The notes beneath the pieces are model-generated. The model ran no database searches, had not been told where the DNA came from, and worked only from the letters and a program-made list of their open reading frames with translations. A stretch of 64,000 nt of DNA from Mangifera indica. Its lineage: Eukaryota > Streptophyta > Magnoliopsida > Sapindales > Anacardiaceae. The stretch covers positions 12,088,668 to 12,152,667 of the forward strand of contig NC_058140.1 in NCBI RefSeq assembly GCF_011075055.1. Direction: 5' to 3'. The translations under genes and the position numbers were made by a program. Of this stretch, positions 11,416-22,283 are shown in pieces (the stretch's first letter is position 1; each line of letters starts with the position of its first letter).

Positions 11416-13421
11416 GTGTCAGTTAAACCCCTGTCTCTCTCTGGACTTAGGACGGTTAGACGCAGAATCATCTCTTCCTTCAACATGAAACTCTACAAGT
11501 TCTGTCCTTTACTCAAACACCAAAGCGTCAAAACGATTCTCTCTACAACCCAGTCTCCCTCCTTCACCTTTTTCTCTTCAACCCCACGATCAAAACCCAC
11601 GCAACTATCTCAGATTCACTCCTCAGACCTCTGATAAAGGCCCCAGTTGATATAAGACATGAACAACTTGTTGACTACATCCACTCTTCTCACTGGCATT
11701 CCATCAAACACCTTGCGTCGAATCTTACTCCTGCTCTTATCACAACAACTCTTTTGAGTCTTCATAAAACCCCTGACTTAGCTCTCCAATTTATAAACCA
11801 TATCGATTTTACTCACGTTCTTGATATAAAAACCCGCTGCCTTGCTGTAGCTGTAATCTCTAGGTTACCGTCACCAAAACCAGCCGAGCAGCTCTTAAAA
11901 GAGACCTTAATGAGTGACATTGCTTCAACTAATGTGCTTTTTGATGAGCTGGTTCTTGCCCGTGATGAGTTAAGTACTAAGAGTAGTATTGTTTTTGATT
12001 TGTTGATAAGGGCTTGTTGTGAACTGAAAAGAGGTGATTATGCAGTTGAGTGTTTTAATATTATGAAACAAAAGGGTTTTGTTCCAACTATTGAGACTTG
12101 TAATACTATGCTAAGTTTGTTCCTGAAGTTGAATCGAACGGAGAGCGCATGGGTGCTGTATGCTGAGATGTTTAGGATGAGGATTAAGTCGAGTGTGTAT
12201 ACATTTAATATAATGATTAACTTGTTGTGTAAGGAAGGAAAGCTAAAGAAGGCAAAGGAGTTTATATGTTTTATGGAGGATTTAGGAGTTAAGCCTAATG
12301 TTGTTACATATAATACAATCATTCATGGATATTGTTTGAGAGGCAGAATTGAAGGGGCTCAACTGATTTGGAATGCAATGAAGACTAAAGGGGTTCAACC
12401 AGATTCTTATACATATGGATCATTTATCAGTGGGTTGTGTAAGGAAGGCAGGCTTGAAGAGGCAGCTAGGATGTTAGATAAGATGAAAGAAAATGGGTTA
12501 GTTCCAACTGCTGTGACATATAACACCCTGATTGATGCTCATTGCAATAAAGGGAACTTGGAGATGGCCTTCAGTTATAGGGATGAGATGGTAAAGCAGG
12601 GTATAATGCCAACTGCTTCTACTTATAATTTGTTGATTCATGCTTTATTTATGGAAGGGAAGATGAACGAAGCTGATGAAATGATAAAAGAAATGGGTGA
12701 AAAGGGGATTGTTCCTGATTCTATAACTTATAATATCTTGATTAATGGCTATTGCAGATGTGGGAATGCGAAGAAAGCCTTTAGCCTCCATGATGAAATG
12801 GTGATTAGAGGCATTCAGCCAACAAGTATAACTTATACATCACTTATCTATGTTTTGAGTAAGCGAAATAGAATGAGGGAAGCAGATCAATTGTTTGAAA
12901 GGATAGTTGGTAAAGGCATTTTGCCAGATGTTGTTATGTTCAATGCCTTGATTGATGGACATTGTGCTAATGGTAACATTGAGCGTGCATTTGCACTACT
13001 TAAGGAGATGGACAACATGAAAGTTCTTCCTGATGAAGTGACCTACAATACCCTAATGCAAGGGCGTTGCAGAGAGGGGAAAGTTGAAGAAGCCCGTGAG
13101 CTTCTAGATCAGATGAAGAGAAGAGGGATTACGCCTGATCATGTTAGTTACAACACCCTTATTAGTGGCTACAGTAAGAGAGGTGATATGAAGGATGCTT
13201 TTAGGGTTCGGGATGAGATGTTGAGTATTGGTTTCAATCCTACCCTTCTTACTTACAATGCCCTTATACAAGGTTTATGCAAAAACCAGGAAGGACGTCT
13301 TGCTGAAGAGCTCCTCAGAGAAATGGTTAGTAAAGGAATCAATCCTGATGACAATTTGTACTTCTCTTTGATTGAGGCGATGGGCAATGTTGGTAATGTT
13401 TCAGAAACCTGTGATTCATAA
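11416..13421 (+). CDS. P-class pentatricopeptide repeat protein, frame break near the N-terminus
   Basis: P-class PPR proteins bind organelle RNA. The main frame runs to a stop at 13421. Numbered from the L codon at 11754, it holds 13 full 35-residue repeats at residues 78-532 and a partial 14th. It has no PLS, E or DYW domains. The same frame is open upstream of 11754 with family-like sequence (SDSLLRPLIKAP, HSSHWHSIKHLA), but there is no ATG in that frame before 11910. A targeting-peptide-like start lies in another frame (ATG 11416, or MKLYKFCPLLKH at 11485) and stops at 11634. One deleted base between about 11540 and 11625 would explain this; a small intron seems less likely. The protein resembles the At2g15630 type as I remember it. 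It may be a sequence error or a real lesion. Confidence 0.85.
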
Positions 13422-14149
13422 CAATTTTTCAGGCTGCATCAACTTAACTACTAACATAAAATAGAGTGCTTCAGGAGGTGCATTCTTGCTTGTTCACCTG
13501 AAAAAGGTTCTTATTTGTGGGACTGTAATCAGTTTGGTAAGATTTGGTTCTTTTACAGCTCAAGTCTCTTAGCTGTTGAATAATTTGAGATAGCAGAATG
13601 AAATTTATTAATTGTGATTTATAATAAGTTATTTATATTAGTTTTTTGTAAGTTGGTGCATTTTGTTGTATTATTCTATTCTATGGAATTCTTTTCAATT
13701 TTTTTAAACGGGGACAGCTATGCTGCTGTATGCATTTAGCATAATTTCAAAGAAGAGTGATATTCCTCATTGCAATTTCTGTTATGTTACTGGAGAAGTT
13801 ATTCATTTGACTACAAATTGAAGCATGAACTTGCCTGGTGTATACTACAGGGAAGTAAAAGAGCTCTGGATTGTAGCATAATTAAAATGTTTTCTTCTTA
13901 TGGAGCATGTCCATACATGATTAATTTTCAATTCATCTCATCATTGCTCTAACAATGAGCTTTCCTTAGTTAACTGCCCAGAATATGTGTTATTCTAAAC
14001 CACCACTGATCCTTAACCCCATGAACGGATTCTAGCGCCTTAATTGCTTATATTTCTCAATGTGTTTCGTGACACTAAATCAGAAAATTAACTAGTCATT
14101 TTTCACATTTGATAAAAAGTTGGTGTAATGAAGAGATTTTGCCAGCATG
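13422..14149. other. 3' flank of the PPR gene, partly duplicated downstream
   Basis: No gene supported. The segment about 13710-13840 (TATGCTGCTGTATGCATTT... ATTATTCATTTG-type blocks) recurs in diverged form at about 15665-15820. Confidence 0.45.
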
Positions 14150-14605
14150 ACTACCTCAAAGTTGCAGATGAGAAACAGCTCTTTATCAGACTTGTTCTGC
14201 CTTGACGAGCCCCCCAATACTTTAGTGGCAGTAGCTTATGTGAGTGTAAATCGTTTGTTCTTTGTAACCGAGAACGATTTATAATAGACGGGCCTCTCAA
14301 CTGCCCAGGGAAGATGCTTCCATCAGCTGACATACCTTAATTGATTATAGATCAATCTCAGTTCCAACGAATGAAGTAATCTCATTTCAGTTATGTGAAT
14401 GGAATGATTTGTTCGTGGGAACTGAAATCGATTTGTAATTGACAAGGCCTCTCAAATGCCCATGAATGATGCTCCCATCAGCTAACATGCCATGATCAAA
14501 TACATTTCAATCTCAGTTTCAACCGACAAATCAATCTCTCTGTAACTGACTGAGGCCTCTCAAGTGGCCATTAAAGATGCTCCCTATCATGGAGCAGGAG
14601 TAGTC
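14150..14605. repeat. Three degenerate tandem repeat units
   Basis: A block containing GGCCTCTCAA, a GATGCT(C/T)CCATCAGCT core and CAATCTCAGTT(C/T)CAAC recurs at about 14290-14375, 14448-14530 and 14550-14600. Spacing is roughly 115-160 bases and divergence is high. On the minus strand the first two copies begin ATG-x-x-GCTGATGG with short open frames. No known gene is recognised. Confidence 0.5.
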
Positions 14606-16422
14606 ATAGTTTTTGGAAGTGATGATGATTTGATCAAATTGCAAATTATGCCGGCAACTTCAGCCACTGAACTTTCCACCAGGGAAATAAAATAAGATTT
14701 TGCAGCTCCTCATGAAAACAGAGGAAAGGTCAGGGACTCAGGAAGAGTCCAAAAACTTGATGACAACGTTTTAGCAAAAAGATTCAGGATTAAGTTATCG
14801 GAAACATCTTCTTCATTTCTGCTGCCGATAATGTCTGTACCTGTAGTTTTTGATTTGAGAGTTGCTCTGGATCTGGATCTGGCTATCTCAACCTGGAAGA
14901 GTAGTTTTTCTTTTACAACCAAACCAATACTTAATATTAATGATCAAATCAGCATCTTATCTTCCTTCAAGACATTACACTTTATTCAGTGGTGTTGTTG
15001 GCTTGTGATAATTTGATCCTTAAATATTAAAAACTGGTTTGGTTTGAGTTTATTAAACAGAGAGGTCCTTTCTTTCATGATGATTTACATATTAAAAACT
15101 AAATAAATGCTACCTAATTATCAATCTCTCATTTGGGTATTGCATGTGGAACTCCAATCACTAAAGAAAAGGGGAAAGATGGTGAATACATGTTCAAAAC
15201 CTTGAAGGCGGATCAATAAAGGTTTATTGCAGTGAAAACCTTGAAATTTGGCCCAAAAAAAATGAAAATTCTTCTTAAACTTGAAAAACTAATACTGTTA
15301 GTCTTAACTTAGGTTTCTGTCACATAAATGCTATGGTTCTTATTGTAAGAAATTTTGTTCTGGATTGTCAGTTATTCGAGAGTGATATTGTCTTATATCC
15401 AGTGAGGGTGATTATCACAAAGTTCTAATTATAGATATGCAATGGCAGAAGGGATCTTTACAGTAGGAGTTGTGTTAGGGATCCGGGAAGAGGGTTTTTT
15501 AATAAGGTTATTGACTTGCTATAACCGGTGTTTCTTGTTAAAATGATTGGCCCTATTGTAAAGTTCTTGATTCAATTTGAAAGGGATGAGTTGTGTAATG
15601 AAAACAATGGTAAGAAACTATTCTTGAACAATTCTTTTCTCTCTTTCACATTTTTTTTGAAATCCAGGACTTAACTATGCTGCTGTCTGCATTTTGTATC
15701 TTCACGTCTTGGACACGTGACTGATGAATTGAGCACAATTTCAAACAGGAATGATTTTTTCTGAATGCAATTTGCTGAAGAAATTATTCATTTCCCTACA
15801 AATTAATCCATATACTTGTAGCTATTAGAAATTTCCTAATATGAGTTTACAGTAATTATATTTTTAGTTTAATAAAACCAGATAATTGAATACTTCAATG
15901 TTAGTTTACAGATGAACTAAGTGTTTACAAAGATAAGTTCAATACACTTAAAAGTTATGATCTAAGTGAACAACATGAGTATGGTTTTGAGATTTATTAA
16001 ACCTTGATGGGTCAATTAACCTACTATATATTAGTTAGTTTCATACTTTAAAACTTAATATAATATACTTGTAGTATAGGTTACCCATTCAAAGAGGTCA
16101 TGTTGAGAGGTGATCTCGACACCTCTTAGCAGATAATTTTAGATATTTTATGAATTTAAATTGTTTAACGATCCAAATATTCTTAAAATCTTAAAATTTA
16201 ATTCAGTATTTTATAACATATACATAGATCTTATGATTTAAGATTAATTGGTTTACCTTAAGTTTATGCAAAATTAAGTCTTACAGTAGCCATACCCATC
16301 ACTCCATCAACAGAAATGGTAACTAGTTATGTTTCACGCAGCTTTTGATACAAGGTGCTTGGTATCATGAAGGGATTTTGCCAGCATGACTACCTCAAAG
16401 TTGAACACTCGGAAACATAATT
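14606..16422. repeat. Diverged copy of upstream flanking DNA
   Basis: This stretch has no gene but repeats earlier sequence: 15410-15545 resembles 9610-9750 downstream of DPH3, 15665-15820 resembles 13710-13840, and 16370-16405 (GATTTTGCCAGCATGACTAC...) resembles 14130-14165. It is a decayed local segmental duplication. Confidence 0.55.
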
Positions 16423-17203
16423 GGCCAAAAGACTTAGTCTCACCCAAGGTATGGTGAAACCCCCAACTCCCACCTTCCAATTTTCAAAAACTCAAATACC
16501 CACCTATAAATAAATTTATATTAAAAATTTCAGTTAGAGTTAAGGGTAAAACTGTTAGTTATTAAAAATTTTAAAAAATTAAAGTTTTATCACATTTTTT
16601 TCTCTATGTTTAAAAATCTTACAATTTTCTCCAACATAAAGTTTGAAAAGTGTAAATACCCCCCTAAGGTTTGTTCTTTTTTCTCCAAGGTCGATTTCTC
16701 CTTCTCCAACTGTCAGTCGTCCTCTCTCCCCCCCTTATCACTCCTTGTGGTCTCTCTCTCTTGACGGTTAGAGACGAAGACAAACAGTTTTTATCTAAGA
16801 TAAAGATGCATTGTCTTCGTCTCTCAAATGAAAACTGATCATCTTTGTCTGAGTTATCTTTGTCTCCGATTGCAAGGGAAAGAGACCAGAGAAAGAAATT
16901 GGTAGGGAGGGAGGATGACCGTCGGCTGGAGAAGGAGAAATCAATGCTAGAGGAAAAGAAACAAACCCTAAGGGGCATTTGTCACTTTTTAAACTTTGGG
17001 TTGGGGGAAATTTAAGACTTTTAAATATGAGATAGGAAAATGTGATAAAACTTTAATTTTTTTAGTAAATGATGGTTTTACCTCTAAACTTAATTGAAAT
17101 TTTTAACAAAAATTTGCTTGTGGGTTGGTCTTTGGGTTTTTGAAAGTTGAAGGGTGGCAATTAGGATTTCACTATGCCTTGGGTGGGAATAAAACTTTTG
17201 GCC
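16423..17203. mobile_element. Non-autonomous Mutator-like element with 9-bp target duplication
   Basis: The left end GGCCAAAAGACTTAGTCTCA and the inverted right end GGCCAAAAGTTTTATTCCCA begin inverted repeats of about 80 bases (both contain CCCACC and TTTCAAAAAC). Flanks are identical 9-mers AACATAATT at 16414-16422 and 17204-17212. The interior is non-coding with a palindromic GAAGAC/GTCTTC-rich core. The related sequence at 14165-14210 looks like the corresponding site without the element. Confidence 0.88.
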
Positions 17204-18928
17204 AACATAATTTTCATCAGAATTGTTAACCTTAGTGAATCTCCCCACGAAACTTCACTGGCAGTATTGGGGACAAGTTCTTTACATCATTGAGAAACAG
17301 ATGGAAATGGAATCGACCAGTTAATGTGTTGCTCTGAAGGTTCATGTTTTGATCAACAACATTTAGTCAGTCATGCTGATAACTGAGATACTTAGTTTAA
17401 CATTAATGGCTTTTAGATGATCACATTAATATCTTACCTTCCTTGAAGAAATCTAATTTATGTTAGAAAATTTCCCCAATTTGTGCAAACATTAATATTG
17501 TTTTAATTTAATAAACTTAAATAAAATTTGAGTTACGATGATAAAAATGTAGACTGTTGAGTTTATTGGGTCTTTTATGGGAGGACCTAACAAACTATAG
17601 TAAAAAATGATAGGTTTTTTTTCTAATGGATGCATAATTATTTATCTATCAAAATATCATCATTTTGGATGCATATGAGAAAGGAAGATCAATTTTACTA
17701 GATTTATAATTGATTGGATTTAGAGAGGTTTGTCTGAATCTTTAAATCTTTAATTTTCAGTAATCTATAACTTGTATGTATAAAAATATGTTATGATTTA
17801 ATTGTTCATTACATGAATATAATGTATGAGTTTGTGTAATTAATCTATGCTTTATTCAGTGGTGTTAATGGCATTTATCTTACCTTCAACAAAGAAATGA
17901 AATTTGTAATATCAAAGTATAATCCACTTATTTCATGAATAATAAATGATTAATGAACCTAACATTCAAATGATGGAACTTTTATTTCAGGTATTGGGAT
18001 TAGTTTCTAAAAATTGGAGAAAAAACATGATTTCACCAGAGTTGAAATTATTTATCTGGGCTCAGTGGTTCCAATAGTTTAATTGAAAGCTTTAATTGGA
18101 GCCTGAGTGGTCAATGTGGTGCATCAGATTTTTTACTTATTTTCCTCAGCAGATCCCACTTTCCATTATCTTCTTCTATTATTTTCACTAGCTTACAAAA
18201 ATGTTTCCTTTTTTCTCTTTTGCAGGTGCTGTAAGCTTCAACTTTTAAGAGTGGGGTTGAACCTTTCTATTCTAAGAAATCACTGCAATGTGAAGGGGAA
18301 TATGCCTGGAATCTTGCAACTTCTTTATCTATAGTCATTACATTTCTAATGAAATGCGTTTCCCATAAGAATTCACTTGCCAAATGGAATCATCCGATTT
18401 GCCATTCATTATATTGGAGACATCTCAGTCTCCATTATCTGCAGATTGATTGGGGTGACTATATGGCCCTCATAGTCCCTAAGGGGCAAAATCTTTTTTT
18501 CCTTTAACACATAGGCAAAACTTAACTTATTTGGTTGTATAGTAAATCATGGGAATCAATCAATGCATAAATAAGTTCATATATGTTAAATCTTGTGTGA
18601 TTTTTGACTAGGCTACTTGGATACTCAATTAAAAAGATTATTTTCGTGGTCTTGAAGTACCAACCAATTGTCATTTACTTCTTTAAGATGTAGTCATTTA
18701 AAACTCTATTTGCCTTATAACGTCCCATCTTCTTTTAATTATTGCACCATTTGAGTGTCTTTTTCTTGGCATTTTTGTTTGTGGAAACACATGCAACATG
18801 CACCATGCACCAAAGATATGAATGGATAGCATCTTGTTACGTACCTCCAATTGCTGCTGGTATTTAAATTTTTGAGTGGAGAGCACTGCAAAGACCAAGC
18901 ATTTTTTCTCTGAAACAAAGGAGCTTCC
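17204..18928. other. AT-rich upstream region of the TMEM45-like gene
   Basis: No gene supported. It may include a 5' untranslated exon and intron of the downstream gene: CTTTTGCAG|GTGCTGTAAG near 18227 is a plausible acceptor. CTTTATTCAGTGGTGTT near 17850 is a copy of sequence at about 14980. Confidence 0.35.
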
Positions 18929-19816
18929 ATGGGAACGTTTGTTGGACACATAATCCCGGGTCTAGCCCTCACTGTTCTTGGCCTGTGGCATACTATCAAC
19001 ACTATCAGAGCTTATTGTCTCAAAGGCTCTAACTGCTTTAAAGTAAGGTTTTGGTTTCCATTCAATGGCCCTTTATCAAAGCTAAAACATTTGGAGCTCT
19101 ATTTCATCTTATGCTTCTCTGTTCTTGCAATTTTTATGCAAGTTCTTGACTACCCTTTTCTTCACTTAGCGTTCAAGCTCGACAACTTTGAGCATGCTAC
19201 CATGTTTCTCCATCTTGCCATATTTGCAGGTTTCACTCTTTGTGCCGATATAATTCATTCATCTGAGATCCTATCTGGAGTTCCAGGAATGCTTGTAGCT
19301 TCTGTTTTCAGTCAGGAGCTTTTTCTAATTCATTTCCACTCAGCTGATCATGCTGGCCTGGAAGGCCATTACCATTGGCTCTTGCAGCTCATAGTGTTCA
19401 TCTCCTTTGTGGCAGCTATATCAGCGACTAGTTTCCCAAACCATTTTCTTTCAGCTCTTGTTCTTTCAATTTCTGTTGTGTTCCAAGGGTGTTGGTTTGT
19501 GAACATGGGGCTCAATCTTTGGTCTCCCGAGTTTGTTCCTCAGGGATGCACTATGCAGCTTGCAGAGGAAGTCAGTAGCAACATGCATGGTGCTGTCATC
19601 TGCATGTCTCATGAGGCAGATTTTCGAGCACGGGGACTAGCTAACTTGCAATTCAGTTGGATACTCTCTGGAATATTGATATTCACAGGATCTGTCTGCC
19701 TAATATTAGCTAGAAAATATGCCCCCAGGTGTCAGTCAACTCAATATGAGCAACTTCATAGTAGAGTCATAGATGTTTCTGTAGCAGCTGATGGCTTAAA
19801 GCTAGTTAATCCTTAA
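18929..19816 (+). CDS. TMEM45/DUF716 family membrane protein
   Basis: Complete 295-aa intronless protein. Hydrophobic segments lie at about residues 5-23, 55-73, 90-110, 118-137, 150-168, 173-193 and 242-261, suggesting seven membrane spans. The family signature FHSADHAGLEGHYHWLLQ is at about 136-153. The N-terminus MGTFVGHIIPGLALTVLGLW is typical of plant DUF716 proteins. Biochemical function is not established for the family in plants; some members have been tied to pathogen or stress responses. The tail (about 262-295) is soluble. No lesions are seen. ATG 18929 gives the expected family start. Confidence 0.9.
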   Translation: MGTFVGHIIPGLALTVLGLWHTINTIRAYCLKGSNCFKVRFWFPFNGPLSKLKHLELYFILCFSVLAIFMQVLDYPFLHLAFKLDNFEHATMFLHLAIFAGFTLCADIIHSSEILSGVPGMLVASVFSQELFLIHFHSADHAGLEGHYHWLLQLIVFISFVAAISATSFPNHFLSALVLSISVVFQGCWFVNMGLNLWSPEFVPQGCTMQLAEEVSSNMHGAVICMSHEADFRARGLANLQFSWILSGILIFTGSVCLILARKYAPRCQSTQYEQLHSRVIDVSVAADGLKLVNP

Positions 19817-20581
19817 GATGTAGTAAGTTAAACATGAAAAATTTCATGTTCACTTAAGATCAGCAGATCACTCAGAAGCTGCTATCAATATTATATGCAT
19901 TGTATCATTCCTATAGCTGCAATACTTCCTCAGTATTGTTTGTGAATTAGATGCTCCTTGCTAAAATCCCATAGTTTTTCACTGTCCGAGGAAATTAGAT
20001 AACTGAAGATGAGAATTCAATGCATATAAATCCAGTTCTGCAGCATGAAATAAATCTCAGATTTTTGCACAAAAAGACAACACTGATGACTGTACAAGTT
20101 GTGGAATTTCCTCAATCCACGCAAACAATTGGGACCATTCTCTATAAGAATATATCTGTTTAATGTGGCCTATGTCCTTCTGTAAATTGTTCAACCCACT
20201 AAACTAACAAGTCATAGCAGCAGTTTCTGAACTTAAATTTCTAAGTGACAGCAAGGCTAACAAGTCGAAGATATCCAGTTTCTAATCACAGATGTTACAG
20301 AATCATAAAACCTGGACACAACATTTGGATTTTAAATGCCGCTTGCATTTATACAGTACTGAAGTTTAAGATTTCCATTCTCATTTAAAGAAATTACATC
20401 AAATAATCAAAGAATTGATCGAGCTCGTTTCACTGATAGCTAATCAAATTCCCAGTTCTTGAGTTTGGTTTATATTATCCAAAACAATCAAGTTCTACAT
20501 TAAATGAAGAGATTTGTAAATATACAAGCTTGATGGAAAAAGAGTACATATAAAAACCAACTAAATTTTTTGCTTCAATAT
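19817..20581. other. Region between the TMEM45-like gene and the petM copy
   Basis: Non-coding; presumably the TMEM45-like 3' untranslated region followed by the 3' flank of the petM copy. No repeats or open frames worth calling. Confidence 0.4.
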
Positions 20582-20906
20582 TCACTCAGTCTCCTCCAGA
20601 GATGCTTCAATTTGGAGAAGAACAAACCCCACTGCAACTCCAACAAGCTGCATTGCATGTTGAAGACAAGACACTTCCACTTCTGCCTTGGCCTTTTCCA
20701 AGAATCCTCAATGAGCTCACAATCTCGGCAAAACTTTGCTCAGTGCATACTGGCAAGCCTAGTGAGGCCACATTGTTGTGTGCTTTTAGCCCACCAAATG
20801 AGTTCAGCCCTGTTATGTAACTCACATTCATGCTGCTTCTCCTATGGGGCCTGCCAATGTGGCAACAATAAACGTTGATGAAGAGTGTAGCTGAGGCTGC
20901 TGCCAT
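20582..20906 (-). pseudogene. petM: petM-like (cytochrome b6f subunit 7) with internal deletion
   Basis: PetM is a small single-span subunit of the plastid cytochrome b6f complex, nuclear-encoded in plants. From ATG 20906 the reading gives a transit-peptide-like start, then NSFGGLKAHNNVASLGLP, VCTEQSFAEIVSSL and STCNA, as in plant PetM precursors. Directly after STCNA the frame is lost (ending CWSCSGVCSSPN, stop at 20607). Another frame gives the expected mature end LVGVAVGFVLLQIEASLEE to a stop at 20582. About a dozen residues that normally join the two parts, including the start of the membrane helix, are missing. An 11-base sequence shared by both sides in the intact gene could have caused the deletion. 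This looks like a dead copy; an assembly error is possible. Confidence 0.72.
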
Positions 20907-22283
20907 TATTGATCTTCACCCACTACCTAAAAAAGAATCAAGAAAAATGGAAAGGTTGTAAGAGGAATATTACAAATCTATGGTTTGTTAGTAGTCATAG
21001 AGATTAGAGAGGTATTGTGATTCTTGTTTATGTGGGTGGAATTACAAAGATGATGGGAGGGAAGGAAATGAAGATTTGTATGGAACAAGATAGAAAAAGG
21101 TGGGGAGAGGACGGTTGGTTTGCAAGGGATTAGATAATTGTGTAACTTTAAATATAGGCCAAGAAAAACGAGACATCCGCCTTGCAAATAAAAACTGACC
21201 ACTAGTTTGAGCCATCTTTAAAATCATCTTCAGGTCCCAGTCCTTGATGATGTCTATTAGAAGCACATAGATAACTGTCTTCTCGAAAAGGGGACTCAAG
21301 AACACAAAAGCCCAGAAATTGGTCTATTTGGATGAAATAAAACCTGAAAGATTAAATCATCAACGTTAGGAAAGTCACAAGCTTCTTGTATAATGTGACA
21401 AACCTGGCTTCTTTCTCCTCAGTCTGGCTCCTTAACTTCACAGCACTAGTTATATTTCCCTTCCAGTCAACCAAGAACCACCTGATCAGAGATTAGCAAA
21501 ACTGGTAAAACATTAGAACTTTTAGAGAGAAGACCTAAGTTCGAGCCTTTGTCGCGTTTGTGAAACCTTGATTTGAATTACTTATGAAAAAAAAGAACCA
21601 CCTGCGATATTTCTTCCACAACCACAACTGACAACATACACAGAATCCAAATAACAGAAGAATGATAATCCACACAAGTGCACATAATTTAATGAACTAT
21701 CAAAAAAGCTTTTATTCCTCAAAATCCAGGTACAACTTTCGTATCAGTATTTGGGTTCTTTACAATTAAACAGTAAACAACTGCCAGGCTTTCGAGAGGC
21801 CGGCTATCTCTCTCTAAACCCTTTCTTGGCTTCTGAATTCTTGATTCTCTGCCGATTCCCTTCCAGCTTTTGTTTCCTTTGCATAACTCTCTCCCATGCT
21901 CTCTTCTTGCCACGTTCCAGCCTTCTCTTTTGGTGGTCCAGTTTTCTCTTCTTCTTTGCTCTTGCTACCATTTGTCATTTTCATGATTTTGCTACTTGTG
22001 TCTGCTTGACTCTTCTGCCCTTGTTGTTTCCATTTGCGGGAGAAGTAAACATTGCTCCTAACATATAACAAAGTAAATAGTTGTAGAAACTTTATAACAC
22101 TGAAATTTGACAAGATCCTATTTCTAACTAACGTGTGCCTTGCCCAACCTTTGACAGCAGTGACCAATGAAAAACTCTAAAGCTTGTTCACTTCAAAACA
22201 CTTTTTGCCATTGAAAGCACAAATATTTACATAAACATTTGAGAGCTTGATGTGGAAACTTAAATTAGACTGTAACCTCTACT
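20907..22283. other. Region between petM copy and first B3 gene
   Basis: No gene is firmly supported. A Lys/Arg-rich minus-strand frame from an ATG near 21972 to about 21814 (KKKRKLDHQKRRLERGKKRA and more) has the look of a basic C-terminal tail, but I find no upstream exon that joins it. It could be a decayed exon. Confidence 0.35.

Noticed and set aside
21814..22167. 117-codon minus-strand frame, and a Lys/Arg-rich 50-residue frame within it
   Set aside because: The basic frame looks protein-like but has an in-frame stop just before its ATG and no upstream exon that joins it. Left as unresolved.
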